In this document: piece by piece, positions 15,190-23,899 of the stretch | How the letters are laid out: each line of letters opens with the position of its first letter | How positions within the stretch are numbered: position 1 is the first letter of the stretch | Origin: an uncultured Oscillospiraceae bacterium | GTDB lineage: Bacteria > Bacillota > Clostridia > Oscillospirales > Oscillospiraceae | Length of the DNA stretch: 48,720 nt | NCBI GenBank assembly: GCA_934622035.1 | Contig: CAKTVG010000022.1 | Span: 1 to 48,720, forward strand | Direction: 5' to 3' | Notes under the pieces: model-generated | What the model was told of the DNA's origin: nothing | What the model saw: only the letters and a program-made list of their open reading frames with translations | Database searches by the model: none | Made by a program: the position numbers and the translations under genes

Positions 15190-16904
15190 TTTACGCCACC
15201 TCCGGTCTGCGAGGCATAAATGTCCTGATAGATTTTGCAGCGCGCGAGCAGATCTTCATGCCGCCCGGCATCGATCAGGCAGCCGCGGTCCATGACGAAG
15301 ATGCAGTCCGAGTGCATGGCGGAGGTAATGCGCTGGGTCACGACAAGCTGCGTGCAGCCGCGGATTTTTTCGTTCAGCGCGCCGCGCAGCTTCTTTTCCG
15401 TCAGAAAGTCGAGCGCAGAGAAGCTGTCGTCAAAAACGTAAATGGGCGCGGGCTTGATGATCGCGCGGGCGATGGAGAGCCGCTGCTTCTGTCCGCCGGA
15501 GAGATTCTTGCCCGCCTGGCGGATTTCATAGGCATAGCCGCCCTCGCAGGAGTCGATGAAATCCGAGAGCTGGGCGATTTTCGCCGCCTGGTGAAGCTCT
15601 TCCTCTGTGGCGTCAGGCTTGCCCATGCGGATGTTTTCCTCAATCGTGCCGGTGTAAATTGCCGCGCCCTGCAGGACGCTGCTGATGCCTGCGCGCAGCG
15701 TGTGCTTGCTCAGCTCCGCGGTGGAGCAGCCGTCGAGGAGTACCTGCCCCTTTGTCGGCAGGCGGAAGCCCAGCAGCAGGGAAATGAGCGTGGATTTGCC
15801 GCTGCCCGTGCCGCCGATGATTGCGATTTTCTGTCCCGGCTTGATCTCCAGCGAGATGTGACTGAGCGCGTCCTCTGTGCCGCCGTAGGAGAAGCTGACG
15901 TCGTCGAAGCGGATGGCGCCGGTGAGCTGCATGGTCTTTCCCACGGCGGGGTCGCCCATACCCTCGGCATCCATCACCTCGCCGATGCGGTCGGCGGCGA
16001 TGCGCGCATGGGGGAACATGATGATGGCAAAGGAGGCCATCAGAACGCCGTTCATGACCATGGTGATGTACTGAATGATGGCGAAAATGTCGCCGGCGCT
16101 GACGCTGCCGCCGTTTACCATCTGCCGCCCGCCGAGATAGACGATGAGCACGATCGCAAGATCGAGCAGGAACGTGGCGATGGGCAGAAGCGTGCCCATG
16201 GAGACGTTGCTGCGGATGATGTTTTCGGCCATGATATGCGTCGCGTCCGCGATGCGCTCGTGCTCGTGCTCCTCGGAGTGGAAGGCGCGAATGACGCGGA
16301 TGCCGCGCAGGCGCTCACGCATGATGCCGTTCTGCTTGTCAATGTAAAGATCGGATTTTTTCCACAGAGGGAGGACATGCTTTCCGGCCAGCCAGCCGCC
16401 CGCCAGAATGACCGGCACAAAGGCGAGCAAAATGAGAGACAGTGTGACGTCCTTCAGCATGGCCAGCACCACGCCGCCCACGAAGAGCATGGGGATGGTC
16501 GCTACGGTGCCGCAAAGCATGGAGGCGACCCAGGAGACGGTGCCCACGTCGTGCGTGGCGCGAGTGACCAGAGCGGCGGTGCCGAGCTGGCCGAATTCCT
16601 CAAAGGAGAGTGTGTTGACCTTGCGGAAAATGTCCGCGCGCAGGTCCGCGCAGAAGGCGGCGACCACCTCCGAGGAGGTTTTGGTGCCCAGCAGAATGCA
16701 CACCAGGCTGACCGCCGCGACGGCGAACATCGCCAGGCAGGTGTACAGGATCTGCGAAAATGCGCCTGCGCGCAGACCGCTGTTGAGAATGTCCGACATA
16801 AGCGTTGGCAGCAGCAGATCGCACAGCGTCGACACCGACACCATGATCGCCGCGAGGGCAAGCCTGCCACGATAGGGCTTCAGATATTTGATGATTCGTT
16901 TCAT
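15186..16904 (-). CDS. ABC exporter half-transporter with degenerate ATPase site
   Basis: A 572-residue half-transporter, six membrane helices then an ATP-binding domain. Walker A (GGTGSGKST) and the signature NLSGGQKQR are normal. The Walker B reads YVFDDSFSALD, with Asp where the catalytic Glu should be, and the switch region reads VVTQRITS, with Gln in place of His. These are the hallmark changes of the non-hydrolysing half of heterodimeric exporters. It overlaps both neighbours by four bases, so the three-gene operon is tightly coupled. Confidence 0.92.
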   Translation of the reverse strand: MKRIIKYLKPYRGRLALAAIMVSVSTLCDLLLPTLMSDILNSGLRAGAFSQILYTCLAMFAVAAVSLVCILLGTKTSSEVVAAFCADLRADIFRKVNTLSFEEFGQLGTAALVTRATHDVGTVSWVASMLCGTVATIPMLFVGGVVLAMLKDVTLSLILLAFVPVILAGGWLAGKHVLPLWKKSDLYIDKQNGIMRERLRGIRVIRAFHSEEHEHERIADATHIMAENIIRSNVSMGTLLPIATFLLDLAIVLIVYLGGRQMVNGGSVSAGDIFAIIQYITMVMNGVLMASFAIIMFPHARIAADRIGEVMDAEGMGDPAVGKTMQLTGAIRFDDVSFSYGGTEDALSHISLEIKPGQKIAIIGGTGSGKSTLISLLLGFRLPTKGQVLLDGCSTAELSKHTLRAGISSVLQGAAIYTGTIEENIRMGKPDATEEELHQAAKIAQLSDFIDSCEGGYAYEIRQAGKNLSGGQKQRLSIARAIIKPAPIYVFDDSFSALDFLTEKKLRGALNEKIRGCTQLVVTQRITSAMHSDCIFVMDRGCLIDAGRHEDLLARCKIYQDIYASQTGGGVK

Positions 16905-17203
16905 AATTTCCTTCCGTAATAGTCCGCGCCGCAGAGCAGCGCGAAGCAGGCATTGACCTCGTCGTCCGTAAAAAGTGCGTTGTATTTCGCACTGACAATC
17001 AGCGCTTCCAGACTCAGATCCAGTCGTTTTGCCGCAGCAAGGGCCTCAAAGCCCTCCGAGGCGCGGCCGCGGCGGATGCAGTTTTTTGCTGCGGCAGTGC
17101 CGCCGTACTCCTGTACGGCCTGCGCAAGGCGCTTCTGACGCACGCCGCATTCCTCCTGCGCGGCTTGCATTGCACGAAGCAGGGCGGCAGTGAATTCGTC
17201 CAT
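16901..17203 (-). CDS. 100-residue conserved-looking protein of unknown function
   Basis: A small soluble protein, first gene of the ABC exporter operon, its stop overlapping the exporter start (ATGA). The pattern EYGGTAAAKNCI...SEGFEAL...KRLDLSLEALI...LFTDDEV matches, from memory, a small uncharacterised family of Firmicutes whose members share a GG-x2-AAK ... RLDLS-x-EALV ... LFTDEE layout. It is all helical by composition, with no transmembrane segment. It may be a regulator of the pump, given its position and the palindrome upstream, but no DNA-binding motif is clear. Confidence 0.75.
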   Translation of the reverse strand: MDEFTAALLRAMQAAQEECGVRQKRLAQAVQEYGGTAAAKNCIRRGRASEGFEALAAAKRLDLSLEALIVSAKYNALFTDDEVNACFALLCGADYYGRKL

Positions 17204-17243
17204 GGAAATCCCTCCAGACCAAATAGACAGATATTTATTCTAT

Positions 17244-17270
17244 CACACTTTCCGGCAGGGGGAAAGTGTG
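17244..17270. promoter_or_regulatory. Operator candidate before the ABC exporter operon
   Basis: CACACTTTCC (17244-17253) and GGAAAGTGTG (17261-17270) form a perfect 10-base inverted repeat with a seven-base centre. On the minus strand it overlaps a weak promoter (TTTCCC, 17 bases, TAGAAT). It is not followed by a T-run on either strand, which argues for a protein-binding site rather than a terminator. Confidence 0.5.
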
Positions 17271-17284
17271 GGCGCAAAAAAAGG

Positions 17285-17320
17285 TGTACATTTTCAAAAA
17301 TTGTTAGTATAATATAACAA
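17285..17320 (+). promoter_or_regulatory. Promoter and possible operator of the CDF gene
   Basis: TGTACA (17285-17290), 17 bases, perfect TATAAT (17308-17313). The -10 lies inside an inverted repeat, TTGTTA (17301-17306) and TAACAA (17315-17320), which may bind a metal-responsive repressor. Confidence 0.6.
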
Positions 17321-17348
17321 TATTAAAAAAACGAAGGGGGAGACGCAG

Positions 17349-18521
17349 ATGACAGAGCTTCTGCTGCGCCTTTTTGTGAAGAATTATAAGAATACGGAGG
17401 CTCCCGCCGTCCGCGGCGCGTATGGCAGGCTGGCGGGCGTGGTCGGCATGCTCTGCAACCTGCTGCTGGCGGCGGCAAAGCTGCTGGCCGGTACGCTGGC
17501 AGGCTCCGTGGCCATTACGGCGGACGCGGTCAACAACCTCTCCGACGCCTCGTCCTCTCTTGTGACGCTCCTGGGCTTTCGGCTGGCGGAGCGTCCGGCG
17601 GATGAGGAGCATCCCTACGGCCACGCGCGGATGGAATATCTGTCGGGCCTTTTGGTTTCCGTGCTGATTCTGGTCGTCGGCGTGGAGCTGGCGAAATCCT
17701 CCGTGGAGAAGATCCTGCATCCGGAGACGGTGGCATTTTCCGTGCTGACGCTGTGTGTTCTGCTCGGCTCCATTCTGGTAAAGCTCTGGATGTGCCTGTT
17801 CTGCCGGAAGCTTGCAGCCAGGATTCGCTCCACCGCGCTGGAGGCAACGGCGGCAGACAGCCGCAACGATGTCATCGCGACCTCTGCCGTGCTTCTGGGC
17901 TGCCTCGCGGGGCATTTCTTCCACTGGCGCATTGACGGCTGGGTCGGCGTGGCGGTCGCGGCGTTTATTCTGTTTTCCGGGTGGTCCCTTGCCAAGGAGA
18001 CGATCAGTCCGCTGCTGGGAAAGCAGGCGGATCCGGAGCTGGTCAAGCGCATCAGCACGCTGATTTTATCCCATGAGAAAATCCTCGGCATCCACGACCT
18101 GATGGTGCACGACTACGGGCCGGGGCAGTGCTTTGCCTCCGTCCATGCGGAGATGGATATGCATGAGGATCCGCTGCACTGCCACGATATTCTCGACGAC
18201 ATCGAGCGCGACGCCCTGCGCGAGCTGCATGTGCATCTGGTAATCCATTACGATCCCATCGTCACGGACGACGCGGAGCTGAACCACATGCACCGGCTGA
18301 TTGCGGAGAAGCTCAAAACGATCGATCCGCGGCTTTCTCTTCATGATTTCCGCATGGTGCGCGGCCCGAAGCACACAAATCTGATTTTTGACCTTGCCGT
18401 GCCCTTCTGCATGAGCGGAAAGACGGCGGAGCTGAAGCGGCAGATCGATGCGTGTGTGCAGGAGGAGGGGCACAAGTACTATACGGTCATTACCTTCGAT
18501 CATGCAAGGGACGAAGCATGA
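17349..18521 (+). CDS. Cation diffusion facilitator exporter, manganese-type site
   Basis: A 390-residue CDF antiporter that expels divalent metal in exchange for protons. It has six membrane helices (about 28-230) and a cytoplasmic domain extended at the C-terminus (about 235-390). The transport site reads NxxxD in helix 2 (Asn62, Asp66 in NNLSD) and DxxxD in helix 5 (Asp170, Asp174 in DSRND). That combination is known from manganese exporters such as MntE, whereas zinc exporters use His/Asp sites. The manganese call is therefore an inference from ligands. GAAGGGGGAG precedes the ATG. Confidence 0.9.
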   Translation: MTELLLRLFVKNYKNTEAPAVRGAYGRLAGVVGMLCNLLLAAAKLLAGTLAGSVAITADAVNNLSDASSSLVTLLGFRLAERPADEEHPYGHARMEYLSGLLVSVLILVVGVELAKSSVEKILHPETVAFSVLTLCVLLGSILVKLWMCLFCRKLAARIRSTALEATAADSRNDVIATSAVLLGCLAGHFFHWRIDGWVGVAVAAFILFSGWSLAKETISPLLGKQADPELVKRISTLILSHEKILGIHDLMVHDYGPGQCFASVHAEMDMHEDPLHCHDILDDIERDALRELHVHLVIHYDPIVTDDAELNHMHRLIAEKLKTIDPRLSLHDFRMVRGPKHTNLIFDLAVPFCMSGKTAELKRQIDACVQEEGHKYYTVITFDHARDEA

Positions 18522-18525
18522 GGTC

Positions 18526-18570
18526 GTAACATTGTTACAGCCTTAGAATAGCATAACACTGTTACAGTGT
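18526..18570. repeat. Two related palindromes between CDF gene and secA
   Basis: GTAACATTGTTAC (18526-18538) and ACACTGTTACAGTGT (18556-18570) are both palindromes. They share a 14-base direct repeat, TAACAYTGTTACAG, at 18527-18540 and 18554-18567, 27 bases apart. The layout resembles paired operator sites. A partial copy, GTAACAATT, lies at 18627. The binding protein is unknown. Confidence 0.6.
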
Positions 18571-18612
18571 CAAGCCCCGAAACAAGCTTTTTTGCTGTTC
18601 CGGGGCTTGACA
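18568..18612 (+). terminator. Long hairpin after the CDF gene
   Basis: Twelve perfect base pairs (18568-18579 with 18601-18612) extend inward with near-complementary ACAAGC/GCTGTT to a T6 loop. A weak T-run follows about ten bases later. It probably ends CDF transcription before secA, though the missing immediate T-run leaves room for another role. Confidence 0.5.
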
Positions 18613-18687
18613 TCCTTCACTCTTTTGTAACAATTTTAAAATTTCTGTTTCCAATTGGGAGAACCTCTTTTTTTCTGTTCAAAAGTG

Positions 18688-18696
18688 TGCTATAAT
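18688..18696 (+). promoter_or_regulatory. Extended -10 promoter of secA
   Basis: TGCTATAAT (18688-18696) is a perfect extended -10 element. No convincing -35 lies 17 bases upstream (the region is a T-run). Transcription would start about 35 bases before secA. Confidence 0.6.
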
Positions 18697-18738
18697 CCGT
18701 CTATTATGATGAATGCATGACGAAAGGTCAGTGGAAAT

Positions 18739-21474
18739 ATGGGATTTTTTTCGAAATTGTTTGGAACCCGCTCGGAGCGCGAGGTCAAAAAGCTCCTGCC
18801 GCAGGTGGAGCGCATCGAGGCACTTGGCCCAGAGATGGCAAAGCTGTCCGACGAGGCGCTTCGCGCCAAAACAGAGGAATTCAAGCGCCGCTATCATGAC
18901 GGCGAAACGCTCGACGAGCTGCTGCCGGAGGCCTTTGCGGTCTGCCGTGAGGCGGCGGAGCGCGTTCTGGGCATGCGCCCCTATCGTGTGCAGCTCATCG
19001 GCGGCATCGTGCTGCATCAGGGCCGCATCGCCGAGATGAAGACCGGCGAGGGCAAGACCCTTGTGGCCATTCTGCCTGCTTATCTGAACGCGCTGACCGG
19101 CGAGGGCGTGCACATCGTCACCGTCAACGACTATCTGGCCAAGCGTGACTCGGAATGGATGGGCAAGGTCTACCGCTTCCTTGGCCTGACGGTTGGCCTG
19201 ATCGTGCACGATCTGCGGCCGAATGAGCGCCGCGCGGCCTATGCTGCCGACATCACCTACTGCACCAACAACGAGCTGGGCTTTGATTATCTGCGCGATA
19301 ACATGGCGCTTTACAAGGCTGACATGGTTCAGCGCGGACACTGCTTTGCCATCGTGGACGAGGTGGACTCCATCCTCATCGACGAGGCCAGAACGCCGCT
19401 GATCATCTCCGGCAAGGGCGAGGAATCGACCAAGCTCTATGAAATGGCGGATATGTTCGTCGCCGGGCTGCGCAAGAAAGTCTTTGCATCCACGGATGAG
19501 AAGGAAATTCAGGACGATCTGGACTGCGACTACTATGTCGATGAAAAGGCGCGCACCGCGTCTCTGACCGCCTCCGGCATTGCCAAGGCAGAGAAGTACT
19601 TTGGCGTGGAGAACCTGGCGGATGTGGAGAACACCACGCTCTCGCATCATATCAATCAGGCAATGAAGGCCCGCGGCATCATGAAGCGCGATGTGGACTA
19701 CGTCGTCAAGGACGGCCAGGTCATCATCGTCGATGAATTCACCGGCCGCCTGATGTATGGCCGCCGCTATAACGAGGGCCTGCATCAGGCCATCGAGGCC
19801 AAGGAGGGCGTGAATGTCGCCAGCGAGAACAAGACCCTTGCGACCATCACCTTCCAGAACCTCTTCCGCCTGTATCGGAAGCTCTCCGGCATGACCGGCA
19901 CCGCCCTGACCGAGGAGGAGGAATTCTCCGCAATTTACAATCTGGATATCATCGAGATCCCGACGAACAAGCCGGTCATCCGCATCGATCACCACGACGT
20001 GGTGTATAAGACCGAGGCGGGAAAATTCCGCGCGGTCATCGAGCAGATCAAGGAGTGCAACGCCAAAGGACAACCGGTGCTGGTCGGCACGATTTCCATT
20101 GAGAAATCCGAGTTGCTTTCCAAGCTCCTCAAGCGCGAGGGCGTGCGCCACACCGTCCTGAACGCCAAGCACCACGAGCGCGAGGCGGAGATCATCGCCC
20201 AGGCCGGTAAGCTCGGCGCGGTGACGATTTCGACCAACATGGCGGGCCGCGGCACGGATATCATGCTGGGCGGCAATGCGGAATATCTGGCGCTGTCCGA
20301 TCTGCGGAAGAAGGATCTGCCGGAGGAGCTGATTGCCGAGGCGAATTCCTACGCCGAAACGGAGGATCCCGAAATTCTGGCGGTTCGCGAGGAGTACAAG
20401 CGCCTGCTTGCTCAGCACAAGGCCGAAATTGCAGAGGAGGCCGATCAGGTGCGCGCCGCGGGCGGCCTGTTCATCATCGGTACCGAGCGCCACGAGTCCC
20501 GCCGCATTGATAATCAGCTCCGCGGCCGTGCCGGCCGTCAGGGCGACCCCGGTGAAACGCGCTTTTTCCTCTCTCTGGAGGACGATATCATGCGCCGGTT
20601 CGGCGGCGAGCGCGTTATGAGCATGATGAACAGCCTCGGCATCGACGAGGATACGCCGATCGACGCCAAGCTCCTGTCCAGCGCGATCGAAAACGCGCAG
20701 AAGACCGTGGAAAGCCGCAACTTCCAGCAGCGCAAGAACGTGCTGGAATACGATAACGTCATGAACACGCAGAGAAGCGTGATTTATGAGCAGCGCCAGA
20801 AGGTGCTCGACGGCGAGGACCTCTCCGCCACCATCGACGGCATGATGAAATATGTCATTGACACCGAGGTCGAGGACGTCTACGGCGCGGCAGAGCACCC
20901 CGAAACGCCGGAGCAGCTCGATCCGCTGCGCGCCAAGTTCGAGGGCATCTACTTTCCCAAGGGCGCGTTCCATCCGGACACCTCTCTTGGCAAGGAGGAT
21001 GCGAAAAAGACCCTGGAGACGCTCTTCCACGAGACATATGCCAAGCGGGAGCAGGAGTTCGGCGCGGAGCGCATGCGCGAGATCGAGCGCATCATCCTGC
21101 TGCGCGTGGTGGACGAATACTGGATGGACCAGATTGACGCCATGGACGACCTGAAGCAGGGCATTTATCTGCGCGCCTACGGGCAGACCGACCCCGTCAT
21201 TGCCTACAAGCGCGAGGGCTTTGCCATGTTTGACGGCATGATCAACGCCATCCGCGAGGAAACCGTGCGCCGCCTCTTCCTTTTCCGCCTGCGCACGCAG
21301 GAGGACGTCAAGCGCAAGCAGGTCGCAACGATCGTTGCGACGGGAGGCGCGGGCGACAAAACCGTGAAGAAGCAGCCGGTGAAGAAAATTAAAATCGGCG
21401 CGAATGATCCCTGCCCCTGCGGCAGCGGTAAGAAGTATAAGTACTGCTGCCGGGATAAGGACGAAGCAAAGTAA
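18739..21474 (+). CDS. secA: Protein translocase ATPase SecA
   Basis: SecA drives post-translational export of proteins through the SecYEG channel. The 911-residue protein is complete: Walker A MKTGEGKT (100-107), DEVDSILIDEARTPLIISGK (Walker B and joint to the peptide-binding domain), helicase motifs TSTNMAGRGTDI-like (ISTNMAGRGTDIMLGG) and GRAGRQGDPG, the wing and scaffold domains, and a C-terminal zinc-binding tail NDPCPCGSGKKYKYCC (about 890-905) that contacts SecB-like factors or ribosomes. It starts after GAAAGG-type spacing with ATG at 18739. Its stop codon overlaps the next ATG (TAATG). Confidence 0.97.
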   Translation: MGFFSKLFGTRSEREVKKLLPQVERIEALGPEMAKLSDEALRAKTEEFKRRYHDGETLDELLPEAFAVCREAAERVLGMRPYRVQLIGGIVLHQGRIAEMKTGEGKTLVAILPAYLNALTGEGVHIVTVNDYLAKRDSEWMGKVYRFLGLTVGLIVHDLRPNERRAAYAADITYCTNNELGFDYLRDNMALYKADMVQRGHCFAIVDEVDSILIDEARTPLIISGKGEESTKLYEMADMFVAGLRKKVFASTDEKEIQDDLDCDYYVDEKARTASLTASGIAKAEKYFGVENLADVENTTLSHHINQAMKARGIMKRDVDYVVKDGQVIIVDEFTGRLMYGRRYNEGLHQAIEAKEGVNVASENKTLATITFQNLFRLYRKLSGMTGTALTEEEEFSAIYNLDIIEIPTNKPVIRIDHHDVVYKTEAGKFRAVIEQIKECNAKGQPVLVGTISIEKSELLSKLLKREGVRHTVLNAKHHEREAEIIAQAGKLGAVTISTNMAGRGTDIMLGGNAEYLALSDLRKKDLPEELIAEANSYAETEDPEILAVREEYKRLLAQHKAEIAEEADQVRAAGGLFIIGTERHESRRIDNQLRGRAGRQGDPGETRFFLSLEDDIMRRFGGERVMSMMNSLGIDEDTPIDAKLLSSAIENAQKTVESRNFQQRKNVLEYDNVMNTQRSVIYEQRQKVLDGEDLSATIDGMMKYVIDTEVEDVYGAAEHPETPEQLDPLRAKFEGIYFPKGAFHPDTSLGKEDAKKTLETLFHETYAKREQEFGAERMREIERIILLRVVDEYWMDQIDAMDDLKQGIYLRAYGQTDPVIAYKREGFAMFDGMINAIREETVRRLFLFRLRTQEDVKRKQVATIVATGGAGDKTVKKQPVKKIKIGANDPCPCGSGKKYKYCCRDKDEAK

Positions 21475-22280
21475 TGAGTTTTTATGTTAACCGAAACGGT
21501 GGGCTGGAATACCTGACCTCCGATCTGCTGGACGGCGCGGTGCACTGCTTTTCCACGCGCTTCGGCGGCGTGAGCGAAGGAGCGCTTGCCAGCCTGAACC
21601 TGGGCGTGCACCGCGGCGACCGGCCGAAGAACGTCTGGGAAAACTATCGCCGCCTCGGCGCGGCGGTGGGCTTCACGCCCCGGCAGACCGTTTTTACCAA
21701 GCAGGTGCATTCGGATATCGTTCGGCGCGTTGGCGCGCAGGAGCGTGGACGCGGCCTGATTCTGCCGGTGCAGGAGCCGCGTGACGGCCTGATTACCAAT
21801 GAGCCTGGCGTCGCGCTGACCGTTTTTTCGGCGGACTGCACGCCGGTGCTCCTGTATGACCCCGCCGGCGGAGCAATTGGCGCAGTGCACGCCGGCTGGC
21901 GCGGAACTGCCGCCGGGATCGCTGCCCGTGCGGTGGAGGCCATGCAGCGGGAGTTCGGCTGCAAGCCGGAAAACCTTCGCGCTGCCATCGGTCCCTGCAT
22001 TTCCGCGTGTTGCTTTGAGACGCATGCGGATGTGCCGGAGGCCATGCTTGCCGCACTGGGCGAGGAAGCACGAGAGGCGATCCGCCCGGCAGGAGAAAAA
22101 TATTATGTTGACCTGAAACGTCTGAACGCCATCTGGCTGGAGCGGGCGGGCGTGCGGCAGATCGACATCTCCGCCGACTGCACGGCCTGCCAGCCGCAGC
22201 GCTTCTGGTCGCACCGCATTGTCGGCAATCACCGCGGCTCCTTGGCGGCGGTCATCATGCTCAGGGAGGAAGAACGATGA
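21474..22280 (+). CDS. pgeF: Peptidoglycan editing factor PgeF (laccase-domain protein)
   Basis: A 268-residue protein of the YfiH/PgeF family. In other bacteria PgeF removes wrong amino acids, such as L-Ser in place of L-Ala, from peptidoglycan precursors. The three zinc ligands are visible: His in TKQVHSDI (about 82), Cys in SADCTPVLLYD (about 123) and His in AVHAGWRGT (about 140). Length is typical. Its ATG overlaps the secA stop, and its stop overlaps the next start, so secA, pgeF and the lipoprotein gene are coupled. Older annotation as a polyphenol oxidase is unlikely to reflect its role. Confidence 0.92.
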   Translation: MSFYVNRNGGLEYLTSDLLDGAVHCFSTRFGGVSEGALASLNLGVHRGDRPKNVWENYRRLGAAVGFTPRQTVFTKQVHSDIVRRVGAQERGRGLILPVQEPRDGLITNEPGVALTVFSADCTPVLLYDPAGGAIGAVHAGWRGTAAGIAARAVEAMQREFGCKPENLRAAIGPCISACCFETHADVPEAMLAALGEEAREAIRPAGEKYYVDLKRLNAIWLERAGVRQIDISADCTACQPQRFWSHRIVGNHRGSLAAVIMLREEER

Positions 22281-23857
22281 AAAAGCTTCTGACCCTCTGC
22301 CTTGCGCTGGCGCTGCTGCTGTGCGGCTGCGCCAAGCCGCAGGAGAGCGCGCCGTCCTCTGTCCAGACGGAACCGCCGTCCGAGTCGGAACCGACGGAGC
22401 CGGTGCAGAGCGTGGACAATAGCGCCTTCGGCCTGTCCTATCTGCCTTCTTACGGGCTGAATCCCTTTACCTGCGCCGCGACGGTGAACCGCGCGGTCTT
22501 TTCGCTTGTGTTTGAGAGCTTATTCGTGGTCTCCAACCAGTTCCGCGCGGAGCCGCTGCTGTGCGACAGCTTTACGGCCTCCGAGGACGGACGGACGTAT
22601 TATTACACGATCCTTTCCGGCGTTTCCTTTTCGGACGGGACGCCGCTGACGGCGAAGGACGTCGTCGCTTCCCTGAATGCGGCGCGCGACAGCGAGCTGT
22701 ATTCCGGCCGCCTGAGCCATGTGACGCAGGTGTCGGCGTGGGATGAGAATGTGGTCTGCATCACGCTGAATACGGCCTATGAAAACTTTTCCCTGATGCT
22801 GGACGTGCCTATTGTCAAGGCGGACACGGTTTCCGGCGCCGCACCGGTGGGCACCGGCCCCTATGCCATCGACAATAACGTCCTGCGCCGCAATGAAACC
22901 TGGTGGCAGGAGCGCGAACCCGCGGTGCACGCGGCGACGATCCCGCTCGACGCCGCCGGTTCGTCCAACGACATCCGCGACGATTTTGAGTTCGGCAGCA
23001 CGGATCTGGTCTACTGTGACCCCAACGCCGCCGCGGCGGTGGGCTACCGCTGCGACTACGAGGTGTGGGAGGTTCCAACGACCATCCTGCACTATATCGG
23101 CTTTAATGTGAACGACGGCATCTTTTCCAATGCGGCGCTGCGCACGGCCGTGACTTATCTGATTGACCGCGACACGCTGAGCAACGGCGCCTACGGCGGC
23201 TTTGCCACGCCGACGACGCTGCCCTGTGCGCCGGATTCCGATTTGTATGACACGCAGCTTGCTGCGGAATATACCTACAATCTGCCGCGCTTCAAGGCGG
23301 CGGTGAACAACAGCGGCGTCGTATCCACGGCAGATGCGCCGGGCGTGTTTCTCGTCTGCTCGGACGATCCCACGCGCGTTGCCGTGGCGGAGCAGCTGGT
23401 CGAGGCCTTCCGGAGCTGCGGCATTTATCTGAAGCTCAAGAGCCTGCCGCTCAAGGAATACCGCGCAGAGCTGTACGACGGCAACTTCGACCTGTACTAC
23501 GGCGAGGTTCGGCTGGCAGCCAACTTCGATCTGGCGCCCTTCTTTGCCCCGAACGGCTATTTGTGCTACGGCGGCCTTTCCGGCACGGGCCTTTCCGGCC
23601 TGTGCGCCTCGGCGCTGGAAAACTCCGGCAACTATCCCGAGCTGTGCACAAAGATTCTGGAAAACGCGCCGATCTGCCCCGTTGTGTTCAAGAGCTACGC
23701 GATTTATGTCACGCGCGGTAAGCTTTCGGCCATAACGCCCGGCGTGGACTGCCTGTTCCACACCTCCGCCACCGCGCGGACGCTGGCGGACGCCGACCGT
23801 ACCTATGACAGGACGCAGGATGCAAGCGAACCTCCGTCCGAACCGGAGAATCCATAG
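22277..23857 (+). CDS. ABC-type solute-binding lipoprotein, peptide/nickel family (SBP_5)
   Basis: A 526-residue lipoprotein with lipobox LLCGC (Cys near residue 17). It then has an acidic linker and a two-lobed binding domain of the oligopeptide/nickel group. Family blocks include LNPFTCAATVNRAVFSLVFE near 60, YYTILSGVSFSDGTPLTAKD near 115 and a PVGTGPYAI turn near 195. It would capture a peptide or similar ligand outside the cell. No permease or ATPase genes accompany it, which is unusual; it sits between pgeF and an LTA-synthase-like gene. The ATG overlaps the pgeF stop. A role with wall peptides is possible but unproven. Confidence 0.88.
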   Translation: MKKLLTLCLALALLLCGCAKPQESAPSSVQTEPPSESEPTEPVQSVDNSAFGLSYLPSYGLNPFTCAATVNRAVFSLVFESLFVVSNQFRAEPLLCDSFTASEDGRTYYYTILSGVSFSDGTPLTAKDVVASLNAARDSELYSGRLSHVTQVSAWDENVVCITLNTAYENFSLMLDVPIVKADTVSGAAPVGTGPYAIDNNVLRRNETWWQEREPAVHAATIPLDAAGSSNDIRDDFEFGSTDLVYCDPNAAAAVGYRCDYEVWEVPTTILHYIGFNVNDGIFSNAALRTAVTYLIDRDTLSNGAYGGFATPTTLPCAPDSDLYDTQLAAEYTYNLPRFKAAVNNSGVVSTADAPGVFLVCSDDPTRVAVAEQLVEAFRSCGIYLKLKSLPLKEYRAELYDGNFDLYYGEVRLAANFDLAPFFAPNGYLCYGGLSGTGLSGLCASALENSGNYPELCTKILENAPICPVVFKSYAIYVTRGKLSAITPGVDCLFHTSATARTLADADRTYDRTQDASEPPSEPENP

Positions 23858-23899
23858 AGAAAGAATGTGCCGCCTGCGGCACAGAGAGGAGAACCCCTG

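Noticed and set aside
18739..21030. Long open frames antisense to secA, nrdD, the ABC exporters and icd
   Set aside because: These are shadows of strongly GC-biased third positions; they lack family features, ribosome sites and promoters, and the sense genes are unmistakable.
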